A DNA stretch of 64,000 bases from positions 136,198-200,197 of the forward strand of contig NW_005202368.1 of assembly GCF_000372725.1 (NCBI RefSeq), given 5' to 3'. A program made the translations under genes and the position numbers. The notes beneath the pieces are model-generated. The model was not told the origin of the DNA. It did no database searches and saw only the letters and a program-made list of their open reading frames with translations. Below are positions 12,004-22,301 of this stretch, one piece after another. Origin of the DNA: Emiliania huxleyi CCMP1516. Its lineage: Eukaryota; Haptophyta; Isochrysidales; Noelaerhabdaceae. Numbering within the stretch: the first letter of the stretch is position 1; each line of letters starts with the position of its first letter.

Positions 12004-12042
12004 ACAAGCCCCCCCCCCTACCCCCGGTTGCTCGCGGGGGGG

Positions 12043-12142
12043 NNNNNNNNNNNNNNNNNNNNNNNNNNNNNNNNNNNNNNNNNNNNNNNNNNNNNNNNNN
12101 NNNNNNNNNNNNNNNNNNNNNNNNNNNNNNNNNNNNNNNNNN
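12043..12142. other. Assembly gap (100 N)
   Basis: Exactly 100 N, the usual placeholder for a gap of unknown size. Confidence 0.99.
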
Positions 12143-12560
12143 CCCCCCCCCCCCCCTTTCTTGGTTTTTTTTTTTTTCGGGGGCCCCCCTTTTTTGGGGG
12201 GAAGGGCACCCCCTTTTTTTTTAAGGAATTTCCTTTAAAGCGGTGGGGGGGAGGCATTGGAACCCACGGGGAAGGAAAAAAAAAGGGGGGGCGGGAAAAA
12301 AAACGGCCGGGGGGGGGGAAAGGGGGGGGGGATCAACGGGGGGGGGGGAAACCGGGGTGGGGGGGGCCCCAAAAAAAATGGGGGAGGCAACAGGGGGGGG
12401 GGTTTTGTTTCCCAAAATTTTCCAAAAGGGGACGGGGGGTTTGAAAGGGCACTCCGGGCCCCTCCCCCTTTTGGGGGGAATAGGGGGGGGGGGGGGGGGG
12501 CCCCCCCGGTTGGGGGGGGGGGATTTTTCCCCCCCCCCCCCCCCCCCCCCCAAAAAACAC
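12143..12560. other. Low-quality homopolymer-rich sequence beside gap
   Basis: Nearly every base lies in runs of C, G, A or T with almost no mixed sequence. This is typical of unreliable read ends at a gap. No biology should be read from it. Confidence 0.8.
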
Positions 12561-13956
12561 ACACATTCCCTCCCCCCCCCCCCCTCCTACCCCCCTCCCC
12601 CCCCGCCCCCCCTCCTCCATTCCTGCCACCGCCGCAGCTCTGCCCCACTGGCCCTCCCGCCGCGCCCCAGCCCGCATGCAACTCGTAGTCAGTCCCCACA
12701 CACACCCTCCTCGAGGACACCCTTTCCCCCTCAAGTCAGCCAGTCAGTCTGACACGCCTCGGAGCATGGAGGGACGGGCCCACACACACACACACACGCT
12801 GCACACAATTGGCTCGTGAGCCGACACGTAGCACCGGGTCCGGACTGCTGGACGCACAGCACACAGCACACAGGACAGCTCACGAGGCGCCCCCTCAAGC
12901 AGGCTCGACAACCTCTCCCTGGTCCGCGTCCTCCTCCGCTCGGGCGTAGAGGCCGCACCGCCCCCGCCGCCGAGCCGCCCGTCCTCGCGGGAGCCGCAGC
13001 CCGCGCCGCCGCCGCTCGGCTCGCCGCCGCTCGGCTCGCCGTTTGGCTCCGCGGCGCGCATCGCTCCCGTCGCCGCGGTGGGCGGCGGGGCGGAGCTCGA
13101 TGTCTGCGCCGCCGCCGCCCCGGCCGCCGGCCCCGTTGCGTTTCGCGCAGAGAGTGGCGACGCCGCGGAGAGGGCGGCGGAGGCGTTGGCCGCCGCTGCC
13201 TCGACCGAGGTGTGAGCTCGCAGGGACAATCCGCTTCGTTGTGCCGCTCCGAGTCGCCTCTCCCTCCCCGGGCTAGCGTCCGCGCTCCGCGGCCCGAATC
13301 TACATGCACGCCGCTTGCCCAACACGCCTCGCGCATGGCCAGTACATGGGTGGCCATCGTTTGGAGATACCACCACGCACGTGGAAGGGGGCACCCGCGC
13401 AGGAGAGCCGGGCGAGAAGCCAGGGGGGAGAGAATATCCACATGGCATGTGCGCACGTCGCGCCCACAGGGGCAGCTGTTTCTAGTTTGTATACGCGTAT
13501 CGGTCGGTCGTTTCCTTATTTTATAGAGTATGTGCGCTTGAGCGTGCTCTCTCTGCACGCCGGTGCAGAGACGTTCTGTGAAGACCAGCGCACAGCGCCA
13601 TAGGACGTGTTTTCTTCTCAATAACAAGGCTGTGAACCGCTCTGTGCGCTGAAGACGAGACACGTTTCACATACGAGAGCTGCAGCCTGGGAGCTGTGGC
13701 GCTGGCGGCACGGCTGCGCTCCTGCAGCGCTCCTGTGGGGGGTGCGTCTGGCCGCGACGCTGCCACCGACCGTAGGGAGCGGGGGCGACGCGATGCGCGC
13801 TGTGTGGCTGATTCTACTGCTATGGCTGCGAAATAGAGAGGCTATGGGGCAAGTGTCAAGTGTGGTCAGGGAGGTGGCTCTACGTAGAGCCGTACGCCAG
13901 TGGCAGTGCGAGCGCGGTTGTGCAGTGCGGGGCGCGAGGGCGTTCCTCCACGCGCA
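12561..13956. other. Intergenic or poorly resolved region
   Basis: Coding potential is weak. On the minus strand, 12900-13220 gives an Ala/Gly/Pro-rich frame (VEAAAANASAALSAASPLSA, TRTRERLSSLLEGAP) that might be an exon of a disordered protein. No splice context or family supports it. Confidence 0.3.
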
Positions 13957-14529
13957 TCATTGGGCGATGCGGTACTTCTTGGGGACGCCGTCCACCATGA
14001 AGGTGACTTCTGTCAGAGCAGGGTCCTTCCATGGGTCGTACGCACTCCCTCCCGCGGCGGTGGGCGCGGCAGCCGCTGGAGGCGCATAGGCTGGCGGTGC
14101 AGCCGGGGGGGGCGGCGGATCCGCCGGCCAGGGCGCTGAGTCTCGAGTGGCCTCGCCGGCCGCCGCCGCGCCGCCGCCGCCGGCCTCCGAGCGCTTTGCG
14201 AGGTACTCAGCGAAGGATTCCGCCTTGTGGATCGCCTGCTGCTTGCCCTGTGGGTCGTAGACGGTGGGGGCGTGGTCGCGGGTTGCCTCGCCGCCGCCAA
14301 AGCCTACGGCGGGAAGGGGACGCTTTCCTGCCGAGACGCGACGTGGCCGTGCTGCATTGCGCGTCTGTGGCTCTTGCGCATTGCATTGCGGTGGGAGCAC
14401 ACCTTTCCCGCTGTTCATCGTGGCTCCGCTTGCCCTGGCTGTCGCAACACAGCTCCTCGCACCCTGGGTCGCAGCGAGACGAAGTCTTGCCACGTCGGCC
14501 AGACCGAGTACCAGGAAGAAGGATCTCAT
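13957..14529 (-). CDS. Small hypothetical protein, possibly organelle-targeted
   Basis: 190 residues. The N-terminus MRSFFLVLGLADVARLRLAA has a short hydrophobic start followed by a basic, hydroxylated stretch, compatible with a signal or transit peptide. The mature part has two EATRD repeats (GGEATRDHAPTVYDPQGKQQ and AGEATRDSAPWPADP), a Pro/Ala-rich linker, and a compact end DPWKDPALTEVTFMVDGVPK followed by KYRIAQ. No known family is recognised. Codon use and a lack of internal stops support a real gene. Confidence 0.45.
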   Translation of the reverse strand: MRSFFLVLGLADVARLRLAATQGARSCVATARASGATMNSGKGVLPPQCNAQEPQTRNAARPRRVSAGKRPLPAVGFGGGEATRDHAPTVYDPQGKQQAIHKAESFAEYLAKRSEAGGGGAAAAGEATRDSAPWPADPPPPPAAPPAYAPPAAAAPTAAGGSAYDPWKDPALTEVTFMVDGVPKKYRIAQ

Positions 14530-15110
14530 CCCGCACGTGCCACTCGTTTCTCGCGCCCTGCCGTGTGTCCCGGAGCGTGCAAGAAAGAGAATTCTGCAGT
14601 CCGCCCAGGCAGCGCCGGGACGCTCCTCTCCACCGTGATGCTCCTCGCCATCATCGTCACCACGACGTGTCTGCTACGGACGGGCGTCGCCCGCGACATG
14701 CGCACGTAGCCCGACAACTTTCAATCGCTCTGCAAGTCGCGGGCGGCTCCAACTGTCGATGTCGTCTCGCATTACCGGTACGCAGGCCTAACTGCTCTCT
14801 CTCTCCCCCCCCACTCCCCATCGAGACTGAGCCCCCGGTGATGAGGTCTGAAGCTCACCCATTGAGGAAGTGAGAACTGCTCGGCTCACCCCTGATCCTG
14901 CTGAACAAGCTCCTCTTGTAGCTCGATCGGTCACACCGCCATCGCCGCCGACGGAGAGGGGGGACGACACTGCTTCTGCAGCGTGCACCTCGATCCTGTA
15001 CCGTCCGTGTTTTAGGTATGTTGTTTGTGATGACCCCCCCAATGAACACACCAGTGAGGGCGGGCGAGACGATCGAGGGGTCCCGTACCACGCGCAATTG
15101 ACCCTATCCA
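14530..15110. other. Intergenic, no gene seen
   Basis: Upstream flank of the 13957-14529 gene. Short ORFs on both strands show no recognisable motifs. Confidence 0.35.
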
Positions 15111-15145
15111 GTGCTCAAGTGCTCAAGTGCTCAAGTGCTCAAGCG
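15111..15145 (+). repeat. Short tandem repeat GTGCTCAA
   Basis: About four copies of GTGCTCAA, each separated by AGT or AGC bases. Confidence 0.85.
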
Positions 15146-15231
15146 AGCACTTTTACGTTTGCGGATACGACAACTTGTTCCAGACCGAGTAGATAACACC
15201 GGCAACGTAGACGCGGCAGTGACGCCCCGCG

Positions 15232-15699
15232 ATGCTCGACCTCGCCTTCCTGTTTCCGCTCTCGGCGTGGAGCAGCACGAACGGCCTGATCGTGGAGACG
15301 AGCCCGAATACCCTGCAAAAAATCTCCCCATCAGGAAGCTGCCCCGCCAGTGCCTACGACGACACTGCCCGCACGGTGCGGCTAAACCACCCCCGACCTC
15401 CCCACCACCGTGATGTGTGATTGTGGTGAGTTCCGCCGTGCGCTCGTCAGGGGTGCGCGGTGTCAGGCTTCACCGCGACCATTCCCGCGACCCCTGGGCC
15501 AATCGGGGGTTGGGGCGGCGGCTGCGGCGGCGGCGGCTCAAACCACTACCGCATGTGCTTCTCCTCGGACCCAACTGACGACTCAGACTGTGGGAGTGGC
15601 CTTGGTGTGGGCATATTCCTGTACAGCAGCATGACGTGCGTGCCCATCCACCCCCTCCCCCCTCCCCCCTCTGCCGTGATTCCCCGTGGTCCCTGGTGA
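15232..15699 (+). CDS. Possible two-exon secreted peptide (weak)
   Basis: ATG 15232 reads MLDLAFLFPLSAWSSTNGLI, a possible signal peptide. A second stretch after ctcgtcag (about 15450) reads SGFTATIPATPGPIGGWGGG then MCFSSDPTDDSDCGSGLGVG. Joining them is speculative and no family is known. Confidence 0.2.
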
Positions 15700-17518
15700 G
15701 AGCTGACGCGCGTTGGACGGCGTTGCACGGCGCGGGGGCGATTAGCGGCGCTCACCGCGCGACGCTCAGCACCCTCCCTCCGGACTCCGGGTCCGCCAGT
15801 TGATTGCGCCTACTTTCATGAGCGTCGACACATGGTAGTTATCGAGATATGGTTGATCAAAGTTGTGACACCGTCACAAAAGTGAAGCACGTATTGGGAG
15901 CGAGACTGCGAGGCCAGACCGAGGTCAGCCGAGGACGGGAGTCGAAAAGCGTTAGAGTGGCTGCAGAGCCACATCTATCTACCTCTCAGTCTACCCTTAG
16001 ATTGTGGTTGAGCACTGTCTGTAGTGGCTGGGGTCAGGGCAAATACACCGTGGTGAAGGAGGAGGTCCTCACGATACAGACACCTGGAGGTCCTCACGAC
16101 TATAAACCGCACACGAACGAGAGGGTCCGACTCTCTCCTAATTGCTAATAAAAGGCATTGCACCCCGCATCGTCGCGAGGAACGATGAGCTCGGCATCAA
16201 GCTCGACAAAATATGGTTCTCACACAGCATTCAAGGGAGAGGTCCTCGCACGCATACTACTGAGGACCCCGTCTATGAGGACCTCTGTCTGACGTGAGGA
16301 CCTCTGTGTTTGTGAGGACCTCTCTCCCGCCGACTCCCCACGGCGTAGCGGCCCAACCATCCTGCTCCATCCGCTGCGCCTTTGCGCTCAGACCGTGCGG
16401 GGGTACCAATCGCGACTCCCTCTCTCTCTTGCTCCTCCAAATCGTCCGCCACCTCGGCCACTGGAGTCGAGTCAGCATGCTGCATAGGCTCCCCCTAATA
16501 GGAGCTGTTGAGGGTCAGAATTAACTTGATTTGTGTTGTGCCTCGGCTCCAGTGGCCAAGGAGCTGTGTTCAACGGCGTTTGTTTACTTTTCTTTTTCCT
16601 CGCCGCCAAATATCCACCGCGCAAGAATGGGAGGGGGTGGATCAGAAGGACGGGTGGTGGCGCACACTTGCCAAAGCCTATTCTACAAGATGCAGGGGAA
16701 GAAGGAAGAATGGTGGTAGCTACCAGCGGGGGAGGATGCGGGGAGGTACAGGAGGGAGGCACACACAGGCGATGACAATCCAATGTATGAGTGTATGCAA
16801 GCAGAGGCGCGTGTGCTAATTCTAGGCCGCACGTCGTGGCACTATGACGGAGGTAGACGTGCGACCGCAGCGCGCCCACCACAGTCTCGGTGGTGCGCGC
16901 GTGTTAGCGATAGAGTTGCGGGGAGAGCCATGCCCGACTTTTCGAAGGCGAGCCCCACGCCACGGATGCCAGCCGTGCCTTCGCGGGAGTCGTCTCACGA
17001 GCCGCGCCCCGTCGGCACTGTCCCCGAGTAGCCCCGCCTTGGCGGCACACACTCTCGACCAGGACAGTCCGGCCTCCGGGAACGTGTCGCGCGCCGGCGA
17101 CGATTGCGGCGTGGTCGTTTTGAAGCGAAGATGGCACGACCACCGCCCTGCTTCGCAGACCGGGCAAGGAGGGGGCTGCTCCCGTTCCGCGAGGAACAGG
17201 AGGTCTCCCCCCCTCCCCCGGCCTGAGCAGCGACGCGTGGAAGGCAGCCCCTTTTGAGTCGAGGGCGGCGCGACCATTGCCGAGCTCCAGCGACCAAAGG
17301 CCCGGGCGTCTGCTGATGGTCGCGCCGCCCCGCTCCGCGCCGCCCGCCGCCGCGCCGCGCCGCCGCCCGATGATTATTAAGTAATAATGAATTAACAAAT
17401 AATTAATTACCCCACCCGCCGCCGCGCCGCCCCGCCCTGCGCCGCCCGCTGCCTCGCCGCGCCGCCGCCTCGCGCTGCCCGCCGCCGCGCCGCTTATGGC
17501 AGGGAAGCTTTTGTGGGT
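15700..17518. other. Intergenic with motif cluster and dispersed-repeat fragment
   Basis: No supported gene. Contains the TGAGGACCTC cluster (16059-16322), a fragment at 16966-17004 related to 50943-50980 (minus strand ETTPAKARLASV), and a GC-rich tract broken by an AT-rich island (17371-17408, TAATAATGAATTAACAAATA). Confidence 0.4.
16059..16322. repeat. Cluster of near-palindromic GAGGTCCTCA / TGAGGACCTC sites
   Basis: At least seven full or one-mismatch copies in both orientations at about 16060, 16086, 16239, 16261, 16275, 16296 and 16313. A related perfect palindrome is at 4368-4388. Confidence 0.65.
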
Positions 17519-17520
17519 AA

Positions 17521-17527
17521 TATAAAA
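17521..17527 (+). promoter_or_regulatory. TATA-like box before ankyrin gene
   Basis: TATAAAA, 28 bp before ATG 17556. If it sets transcription about 30 bp downstream the leader would be extremely short, so it may be fortuitous or a later Met may be used. Confidence 0.3.
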
Positions 17528-17555
17528 AAGAAACAAGCGCCTTCACCACCCAGAC

Positions 17556-19280
17556 ATGACCTCCGAGAGCTCTGCGTCGCCCTCGCCGGACCAGCAGCGC
17601 AAGCAGGAGAAGCGCGAGCGCAAGCGAGAAAAGAAGGAGAAGAAGCGCGAGCGCAAGAGGGAGAAGAAGCGCCGGCGCGAGCGCCCGCGCGCAGAGGCGC
17701 CGCTCGAGGAGGCGACGGCGGACGTTGCAGGGCGCGAGTTCTGTAGCGCGCTGCGGCTGGGCCACGCCGCGGAGGTCGCGGCGCTGCTGCAGTCGCGGCC
17801 GGGCCTGCTCCGGATGCGGATTTGCCTGCCGGGCGAGAGCGAGCTGGTGCGGCTGCTCGCGCCGGCGACGGTGTGGTCGGTGGTGCACGAGGCGGTATTT
17901 CGCTGCACCACCACGGGGGAGCGGATGGGTACCACTGCGCTCGCGCGCCTCTCCGAGCGCGGCGCCGTGAGCCTGCAGATCGCACAGCCCGCCACGAGTC
18001 GCGTCTCTTCACGGGCAGAGTTGTCGACAGGCGCCGTCGGCGTGCTCGCCTCGGTCCTCCGCAGCTGCGACGACCAGAGCCTCGATGCCTCCCGCCTCGT
18101 GCCGACAGACGCCGCCGACGCCGCCGACGCCGACGCCGACCTCATCGACGGCCAGTCCCTCAGCGCACACGACGCCGTTCCGCCAAAGCGACGTCGCGCG
18201 TCCGTTTCCTCCTCCTCCGCCGCCGCCGCCGCTGCCGCCGCTGCTGCCGGCGGGAGGACGTCACTCGACGCGCCTCCGGCGGACTGGCTCGACTCGAGGC
18301 TCGACGATTCGCGCGCCGCGCCGCCTCCTCCCAACCAGCGGGCGAGGGTGGTGGAGGAGGCGCCGCTGCACGTGGCCGCCTGGCCGGGCGGCGGTTTTAT
18401 TTCTCGGCGGATTTGTTCTCTTTTTTCTAGGCGCCGCTGCACGTGGCCGCCTGGCGGGGCAGTCAGCCGGCGGTCGAGATGCTGCTCATCGCAGGCGCAG
18501 ACCTGCTCGCCCCCTCCGCCGCCTCGGGCCTGCTCCCGGTCCACGTCGCCTGCGACCCCCGCTCGCCCGCCTACCAGCAGGTCCATATCTCCCCACATCT
18601 CCCCACATCTCGCTCGCCCGCCTACCAGCAGGTCCATATCTCCCCACATCTCCCCACATCTCGCTCGCCCGCCTACCAGCAGGATCCCCTGTTCACTCTC
18701 ACTGGTGAAGGAGGGACGAGGGCTCATTGTTCATCGCGCGCCCGCGTGCCGAAAGGGCGACGGGACCTTCCTGCCTTGGCTGCTCCGCAAGATGGGCGAG
18801 GTGTGGGGAGATGTGGGGAGATGTGGGGAGATATGGGGAGATGGCTGCTCCGCAAGATGGGCGAGATGGGCGAGGTTGTCGCACCACCCGAGATGACCTG
18901 AGATGGCCCGAGATGGACCCGAGAGGGCCCGAGAGGACCCGAGAGGACCCGAGCGGACCCGAGAGGACCCGAGAGGACCCGAGAGGACCCGAGGTGGGCG
19001 CGCCCCGCCCTTGCCTCCGCCACCCTCGTGCACGCGTGTGTGCGGGGGCATCCACCTCACCTCGCCCCACCTTTAGGCGGACGCGGGCGGCGCCGGTCCG
19101 TCCGACGTGGCTGCGCGGCTGCGAGCGGACGTGCCAGCCGCGTTTTGGAGCCGCGGCTGCGACCCGGCACCGCTGGGCATCGCGCCGCCGCCCAGCTCGT
19201 ACAGCGAGAGGGTGGCTCGGCGGCTGGCGTCATACCGCGACCTGGACAACCCACTCGGGGAGGGGGAGTACGACTACTAG
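17556..19280 (+). CDS. Ankyrin-repeat protein with Lys/Arg-rich N-terminus
   Basis: Exon 1 (17556-18359) starts MTSESSASPSPDQQRKQEKR, continues as a highly charged KRERKREKK region (nuclear or nucleolar type), then GREFCSALRLGHAAEVAALL, an ankyrin-like helix pair. A phase-0 GC-AG intron (18360-18430) leads to exon 2 (18431-18580): APLHVAAWRGSQPAVEMLLI and GLLPVHVACDPRSPAYQQ, a canonical ankyrin repeat. Small middle exons probably lie between 18683 and 18865 (DPLFTLT; a FLPWLLRKMGE-like block), with unresolved limits. The last exon (19077-19280, after ctttag) reads DVAARLRADVPAAFWSRG and ends GEGEYDY. Each of the first introns starts with a copy of exon sequence. Ankyrin repeats mediate protein binding; the partner is unknown. 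Confidence 0.6.
18581..18682 (+). repeat. Two 51 bp repeats copying exon end plus intron
   Basis: Each unit is 30 bp of intron (GTCCATATCTCCCCACATCT...) plus the 21 bp tail of exon 2 (ending GCCTACCAGCAG). The tail occurs three times, at 18560, 18611 and 18662. Confidence 0.9.
18916..18994 (+). repeat. 10 bp minisatellite GAGAGGACCC
   Basis: About seven units with single-base variants, within the last long intron of the ankyrin gene. Confidence 0.85.
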
Positions 19281-19842
19281 GGGCGTAGACAGGGATGCCT
19301 AGAAAGCTCTCGTGTATGTGTATGTGTGTCTGTCTGTCTCTTGTGTTGTCTAGGTCTGTCTCTTTCTGAGGTTGTCTGGGTGTCTCTCAGTGAGTTATCT
19401 GAGTTGTCGCTCGGTTGCACATGCAGTCCCTCAGCGTCAGCCTCTCGGCGGCAGTTCCAGTTCTTCGTATCTCAAGATCTGCAGACCCTTCGTCCTCAAG
19501 GCTTCGTTCGCGGTTCGGTCAAGGAGTAGGTGGCCGTACAGACTACACGAAGGAGTTCTAGTATCTATAGAGACGGTGAGCCGATCATCTGCGAGACGCC
19601 GAGAGAAGGGCAAACAGCGAGTTCCTGCCGGGCTGCCCCTTGAGCCTTGTCGCGCCCGGCGCTCGTCCGGATCCTCTCTAGACTGAAGACTCTACCTCTT
19701 GCTCTTCGACGGCACGGCCTCTCGTGCGCCGGAGAGACGGAGACAGTGCATCTGCCGCGACGGTGTGACCATCGATGCGGGTTGCTGCCCGGCGGCATCG
19801 GGAACGTGCACTCCTTGCACGTGCCCCACTACAGCCCCTTAC
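19281..19842. other. Between ankyrin and acyl-AMP ligase genes
   Basis: No independent gene. It must hold the missing 3' exons of the minus-strand ligase if that gene is intact, but I could not find its C-terminal motifs here. Confidence 0.4.
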
Positions 19843-20982
19843 TTCATGTGCGTCATTCTCTGGGCTCACCAACTGAATGAAGCACCCCCTGGTCAGACTT
19901 TCCCGCGCCACGTGGATCTCGAGCGCAGGCTGGTTCGGCAGCGAGACAGAAATCACCAGCACGTTCTCCGCGCAGCCGTAGCCCGGGCTATAGGCATCCA
20001 AACGGAAGCCACAGGGCCCAAACCGCTCCAAGAATCGGTGCATCGTCGAAGGTCGCAAAGGCTCCGCCCCATTCACGGCGGACATAACACATGACAGATC
20101 GAGCCGACCGAGCTGTTCGTCCCTCACCTTCCGGGCACAGAGCTCGAACGCAAAATTAGGGGCGAAAATGTGCGTCGCGCTGTAGTACGAGATTGCTTCG
20201 AGCCACCGCACCGGCCGCTTGACAAACGACGCGGGTGACATTAGTGTGCAGCTCGCCCCCTCGACGATCGAAAAAGCAATGTTGCCAATCAGTCCAAGGT
20301 CGTGATATTGTGGCAGCCAGCAGCAGAAGCGCAGCCCTCCAGCATCACGCGAAGGCGATGCGAGTACATCTCCCATGGCTGTGAGATTTGCTCTGAGCTG
20401 CTTATGCGTCACGGACACACCCTTTGGTGTGCCGGTGCTACCACTCGTGAACTGAATGAATGCCAGGGCTTCCTCGTCAATGAGCAGAGGTCCGCAAAAT
20501 AACGATCGAACTGCGTCATCGCTCGCGTCATCGGTCTCGTACCACGCAAAGGGCTGCTGCGTGGAAGGCACGTCAGTCTGGTGCTGAACCCAAGCTCCGC
20601 GCAGCGCGGCGGACAGCCTTTTCTCGGTTAGTGCAACTGCTGGCTTGGCGCAGCGTGCGTGTGCATCCATCTTGTCAAGGCCTTTTTCGGGATGTGCCGG
20701 ATCTGGCGGGTATATGGGTACTGCGACCACGCCGGCACGGAGACAGCCCAGAAAGGCGGATATGAACGCTAGACCCGGCAAGTAGACCAGGAGTGCCCGC
20801 TCGCCCTTGCCGACTAGCCATTCGTTCATGAGGCGTGATGAGACAATAGACGTCTGAGTTTCAAGTGCAGCGAAGCTCAAGATGGCCTCCTCACTCCCGT
20901 CATCACGCAGCCAGCGAAATGCGACGGAATCGGGCGCCGTGGAGCTCCAGTGAAGCAGCTGATCGACCAGAGTGGTCCCCAT
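19843..20982 (-). CDS. Fatty acyl-AMP ligase-like protein, N-terminal part only
   Basis: A 380-codon exon with the AMP-binding fold: FTSGSTGTPKGVSVTHKQL (P-loop), LPQYHDLGLIGN (typical of the FAAL/FadD branch), SATHIFAPNFAFELCARKV, SAVNGAEPLRPSTMHRF and DAYSPGYGCAE. Such enzymes make acyl-adenylates and load them on acyl carrier proteins, often at the start of polyketide or lipopeptide pathways. It ends at a strong donor (GAA|gtaagg, 19842). No C-terminal subdomain (the later GD and Lys motifs) is found downstream in any frame, so this is either the first exon of a longer gene with undetected exons or a truncated relic. It reads away from the ACP gene, with only about 110 bp between its ATG and the plus-strand ORF at 21095. 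Confidence 0.65.
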
Positions 20983-21094
20983 AGGGAATTCCAGGCGACT
21001 TTTACGTGCGCTCGACTATAGGGATCCCTAGTCTGTCCCCCACGTAGCTGGACGGAGGGAACTGCGGTCGCGGTCGCCCGTCGGGGGGTCAGTT

Positions 21095-21373
21095 ATGAGC
21101 ATTGTCGTGCCAATTTCAGAGCAGGGCGCGCAGCCTGCAAAGAGCAGCTCGCCCACCCGCAAGAAGCTTGGCGTCGTCGCTGCGCTGACCGGAGTGGGCC
21201 TCGTCATCGGAGGAGCAACTGGCACTCTCGCCTTCAGCTCCGACGCTTCGGTGGCGTCGACAGTCAATGCCATCAAACTTGCTCTGCCCGCCGAGAACGG
21301 CGTGGTGCTGTTGGAGAAGGCGCGCCCTCAAGCCCAACCGGCGGCCCCCGTCCCCATCTCGCCTCAATATTGT
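21095..21373 (+). CDS. Hydrophobic leader ORF or first exon of ACP gene
   Basis: 93 codons ending at a donor (TGT|gtaagg). MSIVVPISEQGAQPAKSSSP, then a basic PTRKK and a hydrophobic segment LGVVAALTGVGLVIGGATG (residues about 25-43). Its donor is phase 0, and the acceptor cgcgcag|GACTCG at 21617-21619 is also phase 0, so it could be spliced to the ACP domain as a plastid-targeting leader. Alternatively it is a separate small membrane protein, since a TATA box lies between the two. Confidence 0.4.
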
Positions 21374-21453
21374 GTAAGGGTGCCATTTGCAAACAGTTGC
21401 CGGTTCTCCCAGGTGTTTCATCCTGTCCCTGCGCAAGAGAAGGCCGCGGTACG

Positions 21454-21460
21454 TATAAAA
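21454..21460 (+). promoter_or_regulatory. TATA box before ACP ORF
   Basis: TATAAAA, about 130 bp before ATG 21590. It suits a transcript starting near 21485 that carries the ACP alone. Confidence 0.4.
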
Positions 21461-21589
21461 CCTGCAGCGGCGCCGCGCTCCCCGTCCCCGTGCGCGCTCC
21501 TGCGCGCGGGTGCGCCGCGCCGAGCGGACGCGCGGCGGCCCGACTGACGCCGCACGCCCGCCGCACTCGCCGGGTGCCCGCACCGCGAC

Positions 21590-21850
21590 ATGCCGTCACG
21601 CCCCCGCGCCCGCGCGCAGGACTCGGAAACGCTCGACAAGGTCCGCGAAATCATCTCCGAGCAGCTGGGCGTGGACCTCGACAAGGTCGCCGCCGACGCC
21701 AAGTTCGTTGACCTCGGCCTCGACTCGCTCGACACCGTGGAGATCATGATGGCGCTCGAGGAGCAGTTCACAATCACCCTCGACGAGGAGGGCACGGAGG
21801 AGATCAACACCGTCCAGGAGGCCGCGGACATGATTGCCGGGCTGAAGTGA
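21590..21850 (+). CDS. acpP: Acyl carrier protein, plastid type
   Basis: 86 residues with the complete ACP fold: ETLDKVREIISEQLGVDLDK, then FVDLGLDSLDTVEIMMALEE, where the Ser of DSLD carries the 4'-phosphopantetheine arm, then FTITLDEEGTEEINTVQEAA. The 'TLDEEG.E.I.TVQ.AADMI' end is typical of plastid and cyanobacterial type II fatty acid synthase ACPs. The ten residues before ETLDK (SRPRARAQ) look like translated intron, ending at a good acceptor (21617-21619). The true protein may therefore begin in an upstream exon with a targeting peptide, perhaps 21095-21373. The domain identity is certain; the gene start is not. Confidence 0.85.
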   Translation: MPSRPRARAQDSETLDKVREIISEQLGVDLDKVAADAKFVDLGLDSLDTVEIMMALEEQFTITLDEEGTEEINTVQEAADMIAGLK

Positions 21851-22301
21851 CGATCTCCCCCCCTCTTCAGCATCGCCTCCCCGTCGTCTCCCGTCCCGTT
21901 AAACAAAGCACCTTCGTCCTCCGTCCGTGTGTGCACCCGACCTCTCGCCCCCTCGATCGGGCTCCCCCGGGGGAGGAGGAGAACAACGACAACCACTCGG
22001 GAGACTCCCCAAGAAGCTTTTCGTTTTGATTTGGCGGTCCCATTCAGAAAAAACCGCGAGCGGGAAGTTGTCGTCGTTGTTGGAGAGGGGGTTGGTTGGG
22101 CAACAACTCGCTGGCGCCGAGCAGGAGGGCCCGGCGCACAACCCCTGGTCAACTGAGGGTCCTTCCCCGTATCTTTTTTGGCTAAGTATCCTTATGTTTT
22201 TTTTTAAATGAACTCGGGGGCACGGGACGCGGCACAAACGGGGCACAATCCACAAACGCCAGGCTACAAAGACGGGGAGGCACGTAGTGACGCAGGGGAG
22301 T
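21851..22301. other. 3' flank of ACP gene
   Basis: No gene seen. A T-rich run (22190-22208) may be part of 3' processing signals. Confidence 0.35.

Noticed and set aside
12143..12750. Long Gly/Pro/Lys-rich ORFs on both strands next to the gap
   Set aside because: They come from homopolymer runs and N translated as X at an assembly gap; not real proteins.
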